A DNA stretch of 64,000 nucleotides from an uncultured Senegalimassilia sp. (GCF_934636665.1 NZ_CAKUAT010000011.1:1-64000), one strand, 5' to 3'; shown: positions 24,652 through 35,130, counted from the stretch's first letter. Numbers and translations are program-made. Notes: a model not told the origin generated them from the sequence alone.

Positions 24652-26025
24652 TTACGAAGCTGTGGTGGAGCTTGTGGAGCCGCTGGCCGAAGATCCGGAT
24701 GAGGAACCGCCCGTGGACCCCGTGGAACCGCTGTTCGACGAGGAGCTTCCCGTCCCCGTGGAGCCGCTGGTAGAGGAGCTGCTCGACGAGCTGCCGGCGT
24801 CGCTCGCGCTGCCGCTGCCGGAGCCGCCGGTTTGCGAACCGGACGCACTGCCGGAACTGCTGCCGGAGCCGGTGGCGGAACCCGTCGAACTGCCGGAGCC
24901 GCTCGTGCTACCCGATTCCGTGCCGCTGGTCGACGACCCGCTGGCGCTGCCGGACCCGGAAGCCGAGCTATCCGACGACGCGGTCCCGTCCTGATGCACC
25001 GGTGCGGCGGAATCCTTCGTGGCGGCGCCTTGCTGATCCTGCGTCGCCGACTGTTGTGACTTGCCGCTCTGCTTGCCCTTCGTCGTGGAACCGTCGTCGG
25101 TTTGCGACGTCGAGGTGCCAGTGAACAGCGGCTCGGTCTTGGTGCCCACGCCTTCGCCCGCCGTCACCAGGTTGATGATGCCTGCGGAAATGGCCACCGC
25201 GGCCAGAGCCGATACCACCGACACCGCAATCACGCCGCGCTGCATGCGCTGACGGCGCAGATGCTCCGCGCGGCCGCGCAGCACGCCCGTCTCGCCGCTT
25301 TCGCGCAGGTCGCGCACGCTGCGGGTGGGGGTTGCGGAAGCGGCCGGGCCGTCGTCTGCAGCCAAGCCGCCGGGCACGGCCGAATCGCCGGGCGCTACCG
25401 CGGCGCCCATCACGCGAGTCGCCGAAGAGCCCTCGCCGGTCGCCGGCATCACGCGGGTTTCGCCCGCGGCTGCGGAAGCGCCAACCTCATCGAGCGGGTT
25501 CAACTCGCGCAGTTTGTCGGCGGACGCCTGCAGAAACTGCTTGTACACCTGCGACGCGACGGTGGACACCACCGAGCCGACCGCCACGCCGATAACCGAG
25601 CCGGCGATGCCGATCTTCGACGACAGCAGCATCGACGTCACCGCCGCCAACGCGCCGGCGGCTACCTGCGGCACGGACAAGCCCTCGAGCAACCCGCCAA
25701 GCCCCTTGCGCTTGGACGCCTCCTCCGCTTCGGCGGCTTCCGCAGCCGCGGCGCCGTTCGCGCCGGGCATGCCATTCGCACCACCTGCCGCAAACGCCCC
25801 GTTCGCGCCGGGTACACCGGGTGCGGCATTCCCGCCGTTCCCGCCCGGTGCGGCGAACGGCACCGCCACCCGCTGCGTCGGCGCCGGGCGACCCTGAAGC
25901 GGATACGGCACCTGTGCCACCTGCGCCGGCTTATCGGCACGCAGAGGCATTTGCCGCGTTTCGCCCCCCGTCGGCATCCTCGTATCCTTACCCGCGGTTT
26001 GCGGGTTTTCCTGCATATGCGCCAT
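24652..26025 (-). CDS. Membrane protein with a long Ser/Gly/Thr-rich C-terminal tail
   Basis: 457 residues from the ATG at 26025, chosen because AGGAGG lies 6 bases upstream. The first 100 residues are low-complexity with Pro/Gly/Ala. A hydrophobic segment (VPQVAAGALAAVTSMLLSS, then IGIAGSVIGVAVGSVVSTV) lies at about 125-175 and a second at about 285-310 (GVIAVSVVSALAAVAISAGI). The final 100-110 residues are almost only Ser, Gly, Thr and Ala, repeated as SGSGSAS-type units, and resemble glycosylated or wall-spanning linkers. No known family; probably an envelope protein with its tail outside. The low-complexity DNA is a likely site of length variation. Confidence 0.75.
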   Translation of the reverse strand: MAHMQENPQTAGKDTRMPTGGETRQMPLRADKPAQVAQVPYPLQGRPAPTQRVAVPFAAPGGNGGNAAPGVPGANGAFAAGGANGMPGANGAAAAEAAEAEEASKRKGLGGLLEGLSVPQVAAGALAAVTSMLLSSKIGIAGSVIGVAVGSVVSTVASQVYKQFLQASADKLRELNPLDEVGASAAAGETRVMPATGEGSSATRVMGAAVAPGDSAVPGGLAADDGPAASATPTRSVRDLRESGETGVLRGRAEHLRRQRMQRGVIAVSVVSALAAVAISAGIINLVTAGEGVGTKTEPLFTGTSTSQTDDGSTTKGKQSGKSQQSATQDQQGAATKDSAAPVHQDGTASSDSSASGSGSASGSSTSGTESGSTSGSGSSTGSATGSGSSSGSASGSQTGGSGSGSASDAGSSSSSSSTSGSTGTGSSSSNSGSTGSTGGSSSGSSASGSTSSTTAS

Positions 26026-26346
26026 GAGCAACCTCCTCATGCTCGCCTTTTCCTGTGCGCGGCTGGCAATCATCGCGCTCGAACCTTGTATTAAGCTGAA
26101 GGCTACGCGCTTCGTCATCGCCCCGATACCCTTTCAGCGAACATTCACCGAAGCGATACCGACCCGTCAAACAACAAGCGCCGAATCCGCGCAAACCCAA
26201 ACGAGGCCGGCACCCCGAAGGATGCCGGCCTCACGTCATGCCGTTTGCAATCGCGAAATCCAGCGCAGCGCTCCGCCGCCCTCGCGCGGCCACGCGCTGC
26301 ACGGGCGAGGCGCCTGCGCGGCCCCGCCGCCTTATGCAGGCGCCCC
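26026..26346. other. Intergenic region with terminator-like hairpin
   Basis: Holds GAGGCCGGCA (26203-26212) and its complement at 26223-26232, a perfect 10-bp stem that on the minus strand is followed by GTTTGGGTTTG; it probably ends transcription of the Rrf2 gene. No gene or further motif is seen in the rest. Confidence 0.6.
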
Positions 26347-26781
26347 TTACTCCGCGATTTCGATGTGGGGTTGGGGCGCGGAGGCCAGGTCGCCGACGGT
26401 CACGCCGTCCACGTAGTTCTCGATGACCTCGTCAAGGCCCGCCCAGAAGCGCACCGTGGTGCACACGCCGGCGCGATGGCACGGCTCGGGGCCGTCGAGC
26501 GCCGCGCAGGTCACTGGCACCGTGGTGCCCTCGACCGCGCGCAGCACGTCGCCCGCCAGGATATCTTGCGGATTGCGCGCCAAGCGGTATCCGCCGCCCT
26601 TGCCGCGCACGCTTACCAACAGGCCCGCCGACACCATGGGGCGGGCGATCTGCTCGAGATACTTCAGGGACAGCTCCTCGTGTTCGGCCACTTCGCGAAG
26701 CGACACCTTCGCCTCGGGCCCCGCCTGCGCGATGCACACCGCCAAGCGCAATGCATATCGTCCCTTCGATGAGATAAGCAC
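26347..26781 (-). CDS. Rrf2/IscR-family [Fe-S]-type transcriptional regulator
   Basis: 144 residues starting at a GTG (26781) preceded by AAGGGGG. LISSKGRYALRLAVCIA and VSLREVAEHEELSLKYLEQI are the Rrf2 winged helix, with the wing VRGKGGGYRLAR. Cys92, Cys101 and Cys107 match the three-cysteine cluster site of IscR (C-X8-C-X5-C here, against C-X5-C-X5-C), so it may sense Fe-S or iron status. It is divergent from sufCBDSU with a 409-bp spacer, so repression of suf in the IscR/SufR manner is the natural role. Confidence 0.9.
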   Translation of the reverse strand: MLISSKGRYALRLAVCIAQAGPEAKVSLREVAEHEELSLKYLEQIARPMVSAGLLVSVRGKGGGYRLARNPQDILAGDVLRAVEGTTVPVTCAALDGPEPCHRAGVCTTVRFWAGLDEVIENYVDGVTVGDLASAPQPHIEIAE

Positions 26782-27190
26782 GATTCCCCCTTATCGTTCC
26801 AACTACCTTCGCCAAACCACCGAAACGCTTACCGCGAACCACACGAACCGGCGCACCGAGCCCGCAGGCCCGCCATACACGCTTGCCGCAAGCCCACACG
26901 CCGCCGGCCGGCTTCCCAACGCCGCCCCAGCCACGCGCGCCAGCGCCTACCCACTCGCCAGCATGACGACCCCCGGTCATCCGCGGGTTGCCCGCCTCGT
27001 CCGGTGCCGCCCTTGGAACATATAGGTTACACTAGACGTAAAGCATGCGCGTTCGCGCTCATTCCGCGGATTGATTCCTTGCAGCAAGCATTTCGCTTGA
27101 CAAATCCGTACGTCACGTTATCTTAATCCTATCAAACGGATATGAATAAGCATAGCCTTATTTATTGGAAATGAGAAGGGGAAGAAGAAG
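26782..27190 (+). promoter_or_regulatory. Divergent control region of the Rrf2 gene and sufCBDSU
   Basis: TTGACA at 27097-27102, a 16-bp spacer and TATCTT at 27119-27124 form a probable suf promoter. Just downstream, ATCC-TATCAAAC-GGAT at 27126-27141 is a short inverted repeat that could be an Rrf2-type operator. A strong AAGGGGAAGAAG ribosome site precedes sufC. The 26800-27060 part is GC-rich and holds no gene. Confidence 0.6.
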
Positions 27191-27964
27191 ATGGCAGACG
27201 AGAACATCCTCCTCAACGTGGCAGGTCTTTCGGCCGCCGTGGATGAGAAGGTCATTCTTCACGACGTCGACCTGACCGTGGGCGCTGGAGAGACCCACGT
27301 GCTGATGGGCCCGAACGGCGCCGGTAAATCGACGCTGGGCCACGTGGTTATGGGCGATCCCGAGTACACGGTGACCGGCGGCAAAATCACGTTCAACGGA
27401 CAGGATATCACAGATCTGTCCACCGATAAACGCTCCCACGCGGGTCTTTTCCTGAGCTTCCAGGCGCCGGTGGAGATCCCCGGCGTGCCCGTCAGCAGCT
27501 TCCTGCGCGCAATCTCCGCAGGCCGCCCGGGGGTGGGCGACATGAAGGGCAAGCAGTTCCGCAAGCACGTCAAGGAGCTGGCCGAGGAGCTGAACATGGA
27601 CCCGGCCTACCTGGACCGCGAGCTGGGCGTGGGTTTCTCCGGCGGCGAGAAGAAGAAGCTCGAGATGCTGCAGCTGCTGCTGCTCGAGCCGAAGCTGGCC
27701 TTCCTGGACGAGACCGACTCCGGCCTTGACGTGGACGCGCTGTCCGTCGTCTCGCGCGGCATGGAGGTCTATCGCAAGCGCTGCAACGGCACGCTCGTCA
27801 TCATCACGCACAACACCCGCATCCTGGAGCATGTGGACGTCAACCGCGTTCACGTCCTGGTCAAAGGCCGCATGACGGCCGAGGGCGACGCGTCCATGAT
27901 CGCCGACATCGACGAGAACGGCTTCGAGCAGTTCGAGCAGGCCGCGGCCGCAGCAGCCGAATAA
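27191..27964 (+). CDS. sufC: SufC ATPase of the SUF Fe-S assembly machinery
   Basis: 257 residues. Walker A GPNGAGKSTL near residue 40, the Q-loop LSFQAPVEIPG, signature FSGGEKKKLEML and Walker B LAFLDETDSGLD identify SufC, the cytoplasmic ABC-type ATPase that powers the SufBD scaffold. It begins the five-gene suf operon; sufB follows after 9 bases. An Ala-rich tail ends the protein. Confidence 0.96.
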   Translation: MADENILLNVAGLSAAVDEKVILHDVDLTVGAGETHVLMGPNGAGKSTLGHVVMGDPEYTVTGGKITFNGQDITDLSTDKRSHAGLFLSFQAPVEIPGVPVSSFLRAISAGRPGVGDMKGKQFRKHVKELAEELNMDPAYLDRELGVGFSGGEKKKLEMLQLLLLEPKLAFLDETDSGLDVDALSVVSRGMEVYRKRCNGTLVIITHNTRILEHVDVNRVHVLVKGRMTAEGDASMIADIDENGFEQFEQAAAAAAE

Positions 27965-27973
27965 GGGGCAGCC

Positions 27974-29382
<1,409 letters not shown>

Positions 29383-29383
<1 letters not shown>

Positions 29384-30645
29384 TGGGCGCCGACGTTTTG
29401 AACAACGTGAACGCGATGCCCGCGCCTACCTGGCATCGCCTTGATATGAACGAGACCGCCGTGGAGCTGCCCGAGGGCCTTTCCTTCGCAGCCCAGGTGG
29501 AAGTGGAAGCCGCCGCCGAGCTGATCGGCGAAGCGGGCGCCTTCGACGCGGCCGTGGCCGCGCTGCAGGAGCGCGTCGATGCGGCCCGCGCCGCCGGCCC
29601 CGCCGACACGCGCGCCATCCTGAAGGCGGTCGACCCCGACGTGGACCCCGCCAACCTGGACATCCCCGCGCTTTCCACCTACGAGCACAAGGCCGTGCGC
29701 CAGGAGATGGCGAACAACGTGGCCGAGGCGTTCGAGTGCGGCATGGGCGAGCAGGCCACCGCATGGCTGGCCGAAGCCGCCGGCAAGAGCGCCGCAACCG
29801 TGTTCGCGTCGGCCGCAGGCAAGCGCGGCCAGGCCACCGTGCGCATCGCCGGTGTGGACGGCGCCGCCAACGTGGCCGCCATCGACGTGGTGGCCCCCGC
29901 GGGCGCCACGTTCGACCTGACCGTGTCGCTTGACTCCCCCACCGCCGGCAGCGGCGTGGTGGGCGTGGTGCTGCGCGTGTTCGCCGGCGAGAACGCCCAT
30001 GTCAACGTCACGTCCGTGCATACGCTCGACGAAACGTGGATGGCGCTCGACGACACGGGCATCATCTGCGACGAGGGCGCGTTCGTCACCGTGCGCCACC
30101 GCATGCTGGGCGCCGGCAAGTCCTACACGGGCCTGGCCACCGATCTGCGCGGCGACCTGTCGCGCGTGGACGTGGACACCCGCTACCTGGCCGCCGGCCA
30201 GGACGTGCGCGACTTCAACTACATCGTGCGTCATCGCGGCAAGAAGACCCGCTGCAACATCGACGCCAACGGCGCGCTCATGGGCGAGTCGAAAAAGGTC
30301 CTGCGCGGCACCATCGACCTGGTGCGCGGCTGCAAGGGCGCCGAGGGCACCGAGCGCGAGACCGTGCTTCTGGTAGACGACCGCGTGGAGAACAAGACCA
30401 TCCCCGTCATCCTGTGCGACGAGGACGACGTGGCCGGCAACCATGGCGCCACCATCGGCCATGTTGCCGCCGACCAGCTGTTCTACCTGAAGTGCCGCGG
30501 CCTTTCCCAAGAGGCCGCCGAGGGCTTGTTCGCCACGGCGACCCTCGAGGAGACGGCGCTTGCCATCGAAGACGAAACCGTTCGCGCGGGCGTCGGCCGC
30601 CTGGCCGGCCGCCTGGGCATTCCCTATCAGGAGGTGGAAGGCTAG
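29383..30645 (+). CDS. sufD: SufD Fe-S scaffold partner
   Basis: 420 residues from the ATG at 29383, overlapping the sufB stop by one base. The N-terminal third is helical and Ala-rich; the SufBD core includes VTVRHRMLGAGKSYTGLATD and DEDDVAGNHGATIGHVAADQ, with the His of NHGAT, and LFYLKCRGLSQEAAEGLF. It forms the SufB-SufC2-SufD complex. Typical length; translational coupling keeps its amount in step with SufB. Confidence 0.94.
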
Positions 30646-30648
30646 CTT

Positions 30649-31983
30649 ATGTCAGCTTCCGCAAACAACGCAGAGCTCGATCGCACGGCGTGCGCCGTGG
30701 CCGACGCGGCGCACGCCGCCCAGGCCTCGGCCACGGCCGGCGACATCGTGTGCGCCGCCAACATCGCCGAGAACCCCTACAAGCGCGACTTCCCGCTGCT
30801 TGCCAACCATCCCGACCTGGTGTTTTTGGACAGCGCCGCCACCGCGCAGCGCCCCGCCGCCGTGCTTGACGCGCAGCGCCGCTTCTACGAGGAGATGAAC
30901 GCCAACGCCCTGCGCGGCCTGTACCGCCTGTCGGTCGAGGCCACCGAGGCCATCGAGATCGCCCGCCAGCGCGTGGCGAAGTTCATCGGCGCACCCGACG
31001 CGCACGACATCGTGCTCACGCGCAACGCCTCCGAGTCGCTCAACATCGTGGCGAAGGCCTTCGCCCCCACCGTGCTTAAGCCCGGCGACGAGGTGTGCAT
31101 CACCATCATGGAGCACCACTCCAACCTGATCCCGTGGCAGCAGGCCTGCCGCGCGGCCGGCGCGAAGCTCGTCTACCTTTACCCTGACGAGAACGGCGTC
31201 ATCACGCCCGAGGAGATGGACGCCAAGATCGGCCCGAAGACCAAGATCCTGTCCGTTGTGCACGTGTCCAACGTCCTTGGCGTGCAGAACCCCGTCGAGG
31301 AGCTGGGCCGCCGCGTGCACGAGCAGGGCGGCTACCTGGTGGTCGACGGCGCGCAGTCCACGCCGCACATCCACGTGGACGTGCAGGCCATCGGCGCCGA
31401 CTTCTTCGCCTTCTCCGCGCACAAGCTGTTCGGCCCGTTCGGCATGGGCGTGCTGTGGGGCCGCGACGAGCTGCTCAACGCCATGCCGCCGTTCCTCACG
31501 GGCGGCGAGATGATCGACTCGGTCACCGAGCAGGACGCCACCTGGGCGCCCGTGCCCGAGAAGTTCGAGGCCGGCACGCAGGATGCCGCCGGCATCTACG
31601 CCACCGCGGCGGCCATCGCCTACGTGGAGTCGGTGGGCCTCGACGTCATCGCCGCGCGCGAGCAGGCGCTCGTGCGCTACTGCATGGACGAAATGGCGAA
31701 GCTGCCCTTCGTCACCATCATCGGCAGCCCCGACCCCGACATGCACCACGGCGTCATCAGCTTCAACGTCGACGGCATCCACCCGCACGACGTGGCCAGC
31801 ATCCTGGACATGGACCAGGTGGCCATCCGCGCCGGGCACCATTGCGCGCAGCCGCTGCTCACCTGGCTGGGCGTGGAGAACCTTGCCTGCTGCCGCGCCA
31901 GCCTGGCGTTCTACAACGACAAGAAGGACGTCGACGCCTTGATCGAGGGCCTCGGCAACGTTTGGAGGACCTTCAATGGCTAA
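30649..31983 (+). CDS. sufS: SufS cysteine desulfurase
   Basis: 444 residues. After a roughly 40-residue Ala-rich lead, NHPDLVFLDSAATAQRPAAV starts the class II PLP aminotransferase fold. VDGAQSTPH holds the PLP-contacting Asp and Gln, FFAFSAHKLFGPFGMGVL the PLP lysine, and RAGHHCAQPLL the catalytic persulfide cysteine. It takes sulfur from cysteine and passes it to SufU. The stop overlaps sufU by eight bases. The N-terminal extension is longer than usual. Confidence 0.95.
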   Translation: MSASANNAELDRTACAVADAAHAAQASATAGDIVCAANIAENPYKRDFPLLANHPDLVFLDSAATAQRPAAVLDAQRRFYEEMNANALRGLYRLSVEATEAIEIARQRVAKFIGAPDAHDIVLTRNASESLNIVAKAFAPTVLKPGDEVCITIMEHHSNLIPWQQACRAAGAKLVYLYPDENGVITPEEMDAKIGPKTKILSVVHVSNVLGVQNPVEELGRRVHEQGGYLVVDGAQSTPHIHVDVQAIGADFFAFSAHKLFGPFGMGVLWGRDELLNAMPPFLTGGEMIDSVTEQDATWAPVPEKFEAGTQDAAGIYATAAAIAYVESVGLDVIAAREQALVRYCMDEMAKLPFVTIIGSPDPDMHHGVISFNVDGIHPHDVASILDMDQVAIRAGHHCAQPLLTWLGVENLACCRASLAFYNDKKDVDALIEGLGNVWRTFNG

Positions 31984-32395
31984 CATCTACACCGCCGCGC
32001 TCATGGAGCACAACGCGCATCCCGACTACAAGTACGACATGGAGGGCGCCACCGACGAGCACGAGGGCGTGAACCCCAGCTGCGGCGACGAGATGGTGCT
32101 GAAGCTGCGCATCGAGGACGGCGTCATCGAGGAGGCCGCGTTCACCGGCCACGGCTGCGCCGTCTCGCAGGCATCCGCCGATATGATGGCCGACCTGGTC
32201 ACCGGCGAGACCGTCGAGGAGGCACGCCGTCTGTGCGGCCTGTTCATGAAGATGGTCAAGGGCGAGACGCTCACCGACGAGGAGAAGGAAGACCTCGACG
32301 AGGCGGCCCAACTGGAAAGCATCAGCCATATGCCTGCGCGCGTGAAATGCGCCGAGCTGGGCTGGCGCACCCTGTCCGAAATCATCGGCGAATAG
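31976..32395 (+). CDS. sufU: SufU sulfur-transfer protein
   Basis: 139 residues. NPSCGDEMVLKL, FTGHGCAVSQASADMM and MPARVKCAELGWRTL carry the three cysteines and Asp that bind zinc in SufU, which accepts persulfide from SufS. The SufU insertion between the second and third cysteine is present, separating it from IscU. Last gene of the operon; a strong terminator follows in 20 bases. Confidence 0.95.
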   Translation: MANIYTAALMEHNAHPDYKYDMEGATDEHEGVNPSCGDEMVLKLRIEDGVIEEAAFTGHGCAVSQASADMMADLVTGETVEEARRLCGLFMKMVKGETLTDEEKEDLDEAAQLESISHMPARVKCAELGWRTLSEIIGE

Positions 32396-32415
32396 GAGCG
32401 CGAAACCGCCATCGC

Positions 32416-32450
32416 AAAGCCGGGAGGGGTTAGCCCCTCCCGGCTTTTTT
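32416..32450 (+). terminator. Intrinsic terminator of the suf operon
   Basis: AAGCCGGGAGGGG and CCCCTCCCGGCTT form a 13-bp perfect stem with a four-base loop, followed by TTTTTT. Confidence 0.95.
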
Positions 32451-32484
32451 GGTTTTGCGGGGAACGGAGCTACGGGACGTGGAC

Positions 32485-32564
32485 GAACAGGGGACGGAGG
32501 TGTGTTCAGGGTTATTCCTCGCGTTTTGGGCAAAGCGTCGTGAACGCACCTCCGTCCCCTGTTC
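32485..32564. repeat. MITE-like palindromic repeat A, copy 1
   Basis: 80 bp. 24-bp arms (GAACAGGGGACGGAGGTGTG...) are inverted repeats with one mismatch, around a 32-bp centre. The same arms and a related centre recur at 32756-32835 and, reversed, at 33974-34054. Any short open frames are by-products of the repeat. Confidence 0.88.
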
Positions 32565-32678
32565 GCCGGGCGTTTCGTTCTCGCCGGTCCCATTCCCTAT
32601 TCAACAAGTAGGGAATTATTCGGTTGTCGGTAACATTTTGCCGACGAATGGCTATACTCGCGTTTGTCCTAGTTTTTC

Positions 32679-32708
32679 GAGCCCCGCCCGGATACCCGGG
32701 CGGGGCTC
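32679..32708 (+). terminator. Hairpin upstream of repeat A copy 2
   Basis: GAGCCCCGCCCGG and CCGGGCGGGGCTC pair perfectly around ATAC. It resembles the hairpin at 33920-33949 including its flanks (CGTTTG-CCT-GTTTT before, TTTGCG after), so the two are probably copies. No gene ends near it on the plus strand, and the T-run is weak. Confidence 0.6.
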
Positions 32709-32755
32709 ATTTGCGTTTCTGGGGCAGCGAACACACCGCAGGCCGAGCTCCTCGT

Positions 32756-32835
32756 GAACAGGGGACGGAGGTGTGTTCACGGTCGATCCTCGCGTTTTCG
32801 ACAAGGCATCGTGAACACACCTCCGTCCCCTGTTC
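32756..32835. repeat. MITE-like palindromic repeat A, copy 2
   Basis: 80 bp with perfect 24-bp inverted arms (extending one more base at each end). The centre reads CGGTCGATCCTCGCGTTTTC..., clearly related to copy 1. It lies 83 bases before the symporter gene and could influence its expression. Confidence 0.9.
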
Positions 32836-32918
32836 ACCGGTCAAACGCCGCATATGCGGGCTTCGTCGGCGCAGCGTCCCCTTCCCCAGCAACGCGCGCA
32901 CGTTAGAAAGGTTTCATC

Positions 32919-33875
32919 ATGAAGGTCCTTGAGAAGATCAGCGACTTCGCCGGCAAATGGATGGCCATCATCGCGCTTGCGGTCGCCATCATCGCCTTCG
33001 TCGCGCCCGCGCCCGTGCATGCGGCGCTGCCCACCAGCTGGGTCAACCCGCTGCTCGGCATCGTCATGTTCGGCATGGGCATGACGCTCAAGCTCGGCGA
33101 CTTCAAGGTGGTGTTCACCAAGCCGAAGGCCGTGATCACCGGCATCCTGTCCCAGTTCATCATCATGCCGCTGATCGCCTGGGTGCTGTGCCTTGTCTTC
33201 CAGCTGCCTACCGAGCTTGCCGTGGGCGTCATGCTTGTCGGCTGCTGCCCCGGCGGCACCTCCTCCAACGTCATGACGTACCTGTCCAAGGGCGACGTGG
33301 CGCTGTCCGTCGGCATGACCGCGTGCACCACCATCATGGCCCCGGTCGTCACCCCGGCGCTCGTGCTGCTGCTTGCCGGCCAGAGCGTCGACGTCAGCTA
33401 CGTCAGCATGCTGCTGTCCATCGTGCAGGTGGTGCTCGTGCCCATCGCGCTGGGCTTCGTCATCAACGCCGTGGCGTCCAAGGTTGCCCAGGCCTGCTCC
33501 AAGGTGCTGCCGCTCGTCTCCGTCATCGCCATCTCGCTGATCATCATGGCCGTGGTGTCCGCCAACGCCGCCAAGCTGGCGACCGTCGGCGCGCTGATCA
33601 TCGTGGTGGTCATGCTGCACAACGTCTGCGGTTACGCGCTGGGCTATTTCGTGGGCCGCACGCTCGGCCTGTCGAAGGCGCAGATGCGCACGCTGTCCAT
33701 CGAAGTCGGCATGCAGAACTCCGGCCTTGCCACCTCGCTTGCCACCATGCACTTCGCAACCATGCCGCTAGCCGCCGTGCCCGGCGCCGTGTTCAGCGTG
33801 TGGCACAACATCTCCGGCGCCATCTACGCCAACATCCTGGCCCGCACCGCCGGCAAGGACGAGAAGGTGGGATAA
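32919..33875 (+). CDS. BASS-family sodium symporter (bile acid:Na+ / organic anion type)
   Basis: 318 residues and about ten membrane segments. GIVMFGMGMTLKLGDFKVVF, VGCCPGGTSSNVMTYLSKGD with the conserved Na+/substrate-site region, VGMTACTTIMAPVVTPALVL and SIEVGMQNSGLATSLA are signature stretches of BASS/YocS carriers. They import bile acids, pantoate or other organic anions with sodium. A single gene, bracketed by copies of repeat A and hairpins. The substrate cannot be read from the sequence. Confidence 0.92.
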   Translation: MKVLEKISDFAGKWMAIIALAVAIIAFVAPAPVHAALPTSWVNPLLGIVMFGMGMTLKLGDFKVVFTKPKAVITGILSQFIIMPLIAWVLCLVFQLPTELAVGVMLVGCCPGGTSSNVMTYLSKGDVALSVGMTACTTIMAPVVTPALVLLLAGQSVDVSYVSMLLSIVQVVLVPIALGFVINAVASKVAQACSKVLPLVSVIAISLIIMAVVSANAAKLATVGALIIVVVMLHNVCGYALGYFVGRTLGLSKAQMRTLSIEVGMQNSGLATSLATMHFATMPLAAVPGAVFSVWHNISGAIYANILARTAGKDEKVG

Positions 33876-33919
33876 CGCCGCAGCGTCGCGCTGGCGCTTT
33901 ATCGTTTGACCTGGTTTTC

Positions 33920-33949
33920 AAGCCCCGTCCGGTTATCCGGGCGGGGCTT
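33920..33949 (+). terminator. Terminator-like hairpin after the symporter gene
   Basis: AAGCCCCGTCCGG and CCGGGCGGGGCTT pair (one G-U) around TTAT, 45 bases after the stop, followed by GTTTGCG. A weak T-run, but the position suits a terminator. Similar to the hairpin at 32679-32708. Confidence 0.65.
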
Positions 33950-33973
33950 GTTTGCGCATGCGGGCGCGAACGC

Positions 33974-34054
33974 GAACAGGGGACGGAGGTGTGTTCGCGA
34001 TACGTTGCCGAAAGCGCGAGGATCGACCTTGAACGCACCTCCGTCCCCCTGTTC
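33974..34054. repeat. MITE-like palindromic repeat A, copy 3 (reverse orientation)
   Basis: 81 bp; arms as in copies 1 and 2, with one extra C in the right arm. The centre (GCGCGAGGATCGACC) is the reverse complement of the copy 2 centre, so this copy is inverted, which shows that the unit moves as a whole. Confidence 0.88.
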
Positions 34055-34197
34055 ACGCAGAGCCGGCCTTCCCTCCCGCGTTCTCAAGCGGACACGCAAG
34101 GGGATTGCCTGCCCTTTACAGGTGATGCCAACGTGCCCCGCAGGATGCTGCTAGTATGGGGAACGTTTTGATTGGACGGAAGCTCGGGAGGTTCGGG

Positions 34198-35130
34198 ATG
34201 CTCGCATTGCACGTATTGGCCAGCGGAAGCTCGGGGAACGCCGCGGTGATCGAGAACACCGCCACCGGCGCCGGGGTGCTGATCGACTGCGGCATCTGCA
34301 AGCGCGATTTCCTCAACCGCTGCGACGAGGCCGGCTTCGATCCCGGCCGCATCCAAGCTATGTTCGTGACGCACGAGCACGGCGACCACGTAAAGGGCCT
34401 CGGCGTGGTGCTGCGCGGGCTGGCGAAGATCGGCAACGTGCCGCCGGTGTTCGCGGCGGGCGCGTGCACGGCGAACAGCAGCGCACTGGCGAAGGTGGCC
34501 GAGGCGTTCGACGTCCGCGAGCTGGCGGCAGCTTGCACCCTGGCGGGCGGCCAAGGTATCGCGAACTCCGAGTTCGAGGACGCCACCCCGCATGCGGCGG
34601 TTGCCCCCGCCGGGCAGGGTTTGACGGCGCGCGCTGCAGGCCCCGGCGCCATCGAGGCCGCGGGGATGCGCATCATCCCTTTCGCCACCAGCCATGATGC
34701 CGCCGCGTCGTTCGGCTTCCGCATCGAGGACGCCGCCGACGGCGACGCGGTGGGCTACCTGACGGACTCCGGCATCGTCACGGCGCAGGCGCACACGGCG
34801 CTGCGCGACGTGCGCATCCTGGCGCTCGAGAGCAACCACGACCCGAAGATGCTGGCCGCCGGGCCCTACCCGTACGTCATCAAGCAGCGCATCGCGTCGA
34901 ACAGCGGGCACCTTTCCAATGGGCAGGCCGCCGCCGAGCTCGGCACGCTGGTGGCCGAATCGCGCACCGCGGGCCTGCGCCTGCCGCAAACGGTAGTGGC
35001 CATGCACGTGTCGCAGAACAACAACGACTACGGCCTTGCCAGGCGCACGCTCGAGGCGGCGCTCGGCGAAGCCGGCTGCCACGCGGAAACCCTCTGCGGC
35101 TACCAAGCCCGCCTCACCACCGCCCGCTAA
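34198..35130 (+). CDS. MBL-fold metallo-hydrolase (YycJ/WalJ-like)
   Basis: 310 residues from the ATG preceded by CTCGGGAGGTTCGGG; a frame open to 34156 lacks a good start. LHVLASGSSGNAAVIEN opens the YycJ family, with the metal motif VTHEHGDHVKG (HxHxDH), FATSHDAAASFGFRI (third His), YLTDSGIV (Asp) and ESNHDPKML. A further HVSQNNND lies near the end. A 50-residue Ala-rich insert is unusual for the family (about 260 residues). YycJ proteins are single-strand exonucleases involved in repair and cell-wall control; here it is a single gene. Confidence 0.88.
   Translation: MLALHVLASGSSGNAAVIENTATGAGVLIDCGICKRDFLNRCDEAGFDPGRIQAMFVTHEHGDHVKGLGVVLRGLAKIGNVPPVFAAGACTANSSALAKVAEAFDVRELAAACTLAGGQGIANSEFEDATPHAAVAPAGQGLTARAAGPGAIEAAGMRIIPFATSHDAAASFGFRIEDAADGDAVGYLTDSGIVTAQAHTALRDVRILALESNHDPKMLAAGPYPYVIKQRIASNSGHLSNGQAAAELGTLVAESRTAGLRLPQTVVAMHVSQNNNDYGLARRTLEAALGEAGCHAETLCGYQARLTTAR

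Noticed and set aside
32449..34099. Small frames with peptides such as GRRCVHDAL or GTEVCSR
   Set aside because: They are translations of repeat A, recurring because the DNA is repeated, not because a peptide is conserved.
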